Assembly: GCA_041821185.1 (NCBI GenBank)
Contig: JBGUBD010000004.1
Location: forward strand, 310,001 to 374,000
From: Phycisphaerales bacterium AB-hyl4
GTDB lineage: Bacteria; Planctomycetota; Phycisphaerae; Phycisphaerales; Phycisphaeraceae
Reading direction: 5' to 3'
Length of the DNA: 64,000 bases
Part shown: positions 61,910 through 64,000 of the stretch, piece after piece
Position numbering within the stretch: position 1 is the stretch's first letter
Layout of the letters: every line of letters starts with the position of its first letter
Position numbers and translations under genes: made by a program
The notes under the pieces: model-generated
What the model saw: the letters and a program-made list of their open reading frames with translations, nothing else
Told to the model about the DNA's origin: nothing
Databases searched by the model: none

Positions 61910-62926
61910 TTGCAGCGAATCATCGTCATCGGCATGGGCCCCATCGGCATCGGCTGCGCACGCTCCGTGCTGGCGGAATCGGGCATCAAGCTCGTCGGCA
62001 TGGTCGACATGGACCCGGCCAAGTCAGGCCAGACCGCCAGCGAATTGCGCGGCAAGCCCGCCGAGGTCGTGGACCAGAAGCACGAACCCAAAGTCACGAC
62101 GGATATCAGCGAAGCGCTGGACGCCAATCCCGACGCGGCGATCATCGCCACAACTTCACATTTTGACGAAGTCGCCCAGCTCGTACGACCGCTGCTGGAG
62201 CGCGGCGTTTCGGTTGTCAGTTCATGCGAGCAGATGGCCTGGCCGTGGTATCAGCACGCGGCGCTGGCGGAGGAGATTGACGCGCTGGCGCAGCAGGCGG
62301 GGCGCGTTGTGCTCGGCACGGGGGTGAACCCCGGTTTTGCGATGGATGCGCTCGCGGTGATGCTGTCGTCGATGGTGCGTCGCGTGAACAAGGTGCGCTG
62401 CGTTCGTCGGGTGAACGCGGCGGTGCGACGTCAGCCGTTGCAGATGAAAATCGGAGCGACGCTTTCGACCACGCGCTTCCGCGAAGCGGTCGCGGCCGGA
62501 AAGGTGGGCCACATCGGGCTGGCCGAGTCGGCGGCGATGCTGGCGACCGCGCTCGGCGGCGACGTGCGAGCCGGCGGGATTGAGCAAACCATCGAACCGG
62601 TCATCGCCAAAGCACCCACCCCCTCGCTGATCGGACTCATCGGCCCTGGCGAGGTGACCGGCCTGCAACAGATCGCCCGCTGGCAGGACGAACACGACCG
62701 CACACGCATCGAGCTCGACCTGACCATGGCCATCGGTCTGGAAGATCCCAAAGACAAAATCGTGCTCGATGGTCCGGTCCAGGTCGTCATGAAAGTCAAT
62801 GGCGGCCTGCCAGGCGACTCCGCTACCGTCGCCGCCCTGCTCAACCAGGTTCGGCAGATCCACCGCCTCAAGCCCGGCCTGCGCACCATGCTCGACTGCC
62901 CGCCCGCCGGCTGCGGCTTCAAGTAA
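61910..62926 (+). CDS. DapB-like NAD(P)-dependent dehydrogenase (2,4-diaminopentanoate dehydrogenase type)
   Basis: 338 residues from TTG 61910, with GGGAGAG five bases upstream; no ATG fits. Rossmann opening RIIVIGMGPIGIGCAR, then VGMVDMDP and ATTSHFDEV. VVLGTGVNPGFAMDALAV and the TLSTTRFREAVAAGKVGH region match the dihydrodipicolinate-reductase-like family that includes Ord. It may reduce a cyclic imine or oxidise a diamino acid; the catalytic HHxxKxD of true DapB is not evident, so it is probably not DapB itself. Confidence 0.82.
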   Translation: MQRIIVIGMGPIGIGCARSVLAESGIKLVGMVDMDPAKSGQTASELRGKPAEVVDQKHEPKVTTDISEALDANPDAAIIATTSHFDEVAQLVRPLLERGVSVVSSCEQMAWPWYQHAALAEEIDALAQQAGRVVLGTGVNPGFAMDALAVMLSSMVRRVNKVRCVRRVNAAVRRQPLQMKIGATLSTTRFREAVAAGKVGHIGLAESAAMLATALGGDVRAGGIEQTIEPVIAKAPTPSLIGLIGPGEVTGLQQIARWQDEHDRTRIELDLTMAIGLEDPKDKIVLDGPVQVVMKVNGGLPGDSATVAALLNQVRQIHRLKPGLRTMLDCPPAGCGFK

Positions 62927-62949
62927 GCCGGTGGACCAACCCACCCGTC

Positions 62950-64000
62950 TCAACGCGCGGGCACCGGCGATTCCTCCTCATCCGACGACGACACCCCAGG
63001 TACCTCCGACACCCCCGGCTGCGTCGGCGCTGGCGTCACGCCACCAGCAGGCGAAACGTGCACCAGCACCACGTTCTGCACCAACGTGCCCGCCCGACGA
63101 TTCGCAAACAACGCCCGGCCGAAGTGTGCCGGCAACGCAGGCCCATCCGCCTCCGCCTCTTCTCCTGTGTCCGCTTCTGGCTCCCAGGCCTCGCCGCCCT
63201 CCGCCGCGTCCATCATCACCACCGCCTCGCCACCCTCGCCATCAACCGCCTCTTCTCCCGCCTCTCCCTCACGCGCGCTGTCATCTTCCTCGTCCGGCCA
63301 AGGCCAATACAGCCCCAGCACCAGCACGTCGTCCTGATTCATATCGAACGACACAGCCAGTTCCTCAAACAGCCGACCGTCCATCTCCACTTCCTGCGGA
63401 CCGCGAGGCGATAACGTAAACCGACGCACCTGCTGATGCGGCAACAACGTCACCGTCACCCCCCCCACCGCATTCGGCTCCATGCCGATCAACAGCCGCA
63501 TCCGCCCACGGTCCAGTTCCAATACCTGCTCATCACCGCCTGCCACACCCGACAAATCCATCCGCACCGGCTCGCCGATCGTCGGCGATGTCCGCAACGC
63601 CGACGGGTACGCCCCGCTGATCAATCGCGCATCACGTACGTTCAACACATAAGGCAGCGGCTCGAAAAAACGCTCCGCCTCCGCCATCGACGTCATCCCT
63701 ACCCGCATCCCGTTCGCGTTCCACACCGCACGAGCATGGTCGCCGAGCACCCCCTCGCTCGTCATCGGCCAACACTCGTCCAGATTCGTGTACAGCGGCA
63801 ACTCCACCTGCTGGATCGTCGCCATCGCGCGACGCTCCGGGCCCGGCTCGTCCACCTCCGGCGGCTGCATCGGCGTCACCTGCGAACGCATCTCCCCCAA
63901 CCGCGGCAACGCCTCACCACCAGTCGGCGATGTTGACGTCGTCGCACAACCCATGAAAACAAACGTCATCATCGCAACAAACGCCACACGAACTGCGCGG
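62950..64000 (-). CDS. Lipoprotein with acidic low-complexity domain, N-terminus cut by window edge
   Basis: At least 345 residues. Near the right edge the frame gives RVAFVAMMTFVFMGCA with lipobox Cys, so the mature N-terminus is in the window although the Met may lie beyond it. A folded part (residues about 55-235) includes NLDECWPMTSEGVLGDHARA and VNRDARL-like text and LTVTLLPHQQVRRF. From about 240 a long Glu/Asp/Gly run (about 55 residues) is followed by NVVLVHVSPAGG. I do not recognise the family. Convergent with the DapB-like gene, 23 bases apart. Confidence 0.75.
   Translation of the reverse strand, partial: RAVRVAFVAMMTFVFMGCATTSTSPTGGEALPRLGEMRSQVTPMQPPEVDEPGPERRAMATIQQVELPLYTNLDECWPMTSEGVLGDHARAVWNANGMRVGMTSMAEAERFFEPLPYVLNVRDARLISGAYPSALRTSPTIGEPVRMDLSGVAGGDEQVLELDRGRMRLLIGMEPNAVGGVTVTLLPHQQVRRFTLSPRGPQEVEMDGRLFEELAVSFDMNQDDVLVLGLYWPWPDEEDDSAREGEAGEEAVDGEGGEAVVMMDAAEGGEAWEPEADTGEEAEADGPALPAHFGRALFANRRAGTLVQNVVLVHVSPAGGVTPAPTQPGVSEVPGVSSSDEEESPVPAR

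Noticed and set aside
1..64000. CRISPR array, rRNA operon, replication origin
   Set aside because: No regularly spaced repeats, no rRNA landmarks and no DnaA-box cluster or dnaA/dnaN/parAB genes were seen.

Overview
High-GC bacterial chromosome segment, most likely from a planctomycete of the class Phycisphaerae. The inference rests on gene content: two PEP-CTERM proteins ending in a GLGGL-type segment plus RRRR, two pseudopilin-type proteins with the [16 protein letters not shown] signal (one with an H-X9-DG tail), LacI regulators beside large secreted carbohydrate-acting proteins, and many small operons of planctomycete-type hypothetical genes. No rRNA or CRISPR array is present. There are two tRNA genes, tRNA-Pro(GGG) and tRNA-Ile2(CAU).

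Layout. 1-1.7 kb: a glutamate dehydrogenase cut by the left edge and a lone receiver-like protein. 1.7-3.7 kb: tRNA-Pro followed by a tyrosine integrase, a 20-bp perfect palindrome and an integrase remnant (decayed integrated element). 3.7-9.9 kb: housekeeping and stress genes (glutathione peroxidase, ADP-ribosylglycohydrolase/methyltransferase operon, YtoQ, EEP hydrolase, HAD phosphatase). 9.9-16.4 kb: carbohydrate cassette A, all on +: LacI regulator with operator, PEP-CTERM protein, pseudopilin, a two-domain secreted protein of unknown family, an IS remnant and a sugar isomerase. 16.5-21.9 kb: small accessory genes (zinc-ribbon plus HEPN pair, DUF6933) among many truncated genes. 21.9-25.6 kb: DUF418 membrane protein, Ycf46-like ATPase, YedK. 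25.6-29.2 kb: a scar in which a defunct IS3-type element with 12-bp perfect ends joins two truncated loci, leaving one intact oligopeptide ABC ATPase and one dead one. 29.4-40.5 kb: carbohydrate cassette B, all on -: LacI regulator (strong promoter and operator), pseudopilin, a short paralogue and a 1029-residue DUF4091-type protein that share an N-terminal domain, LamG/PEP-CTERM protein, ConA-like protein, Gfo/Idh/MocA oxidoreductase, RraA-type lyase, D-2-hydroxyacid dehydrogenase. 40.7-42.1 kb: secreted purple-acid-phosphatase-like enzyme. 42.3-60.6 kb: a Wzx/Wzy-type exopolysaccharide locus (nucleotide-sugar epimerase, kinase-like protein, Wzz/BY-kinase-like protein, priming sugar transferase, WecG-type and GT4/GT2 transferases, ligase/polymerase, flippase, beta-helix protein). 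60.6-64 kb: tRNA-Ile2, SppA-type lipoprotein protease, DapB-like dehydrogenase, and a lipoprotein cut by the right edge.

How the parts work together. Cassettes A and B look like paralogous glycan-use modules: a LacI protein controls a pseudopilin and a PEP-CTERM protein, presumably surface-exposed, together with secreted carbohydrate-acting proteins; cassette B adds cytoplasmic steps for sugar-acid breakdown. The exopolysaccharide locus is organised around two divergent blocks: the co-polymerase, priming transferase and WecG-type enzyme on +, and the remaining transferases, ligase and flippase on -, with evidence of a recent local duplication. The 15-29 kb part is rich in IS traces and truncated genes and appears to be a rearrangement-prone zone.
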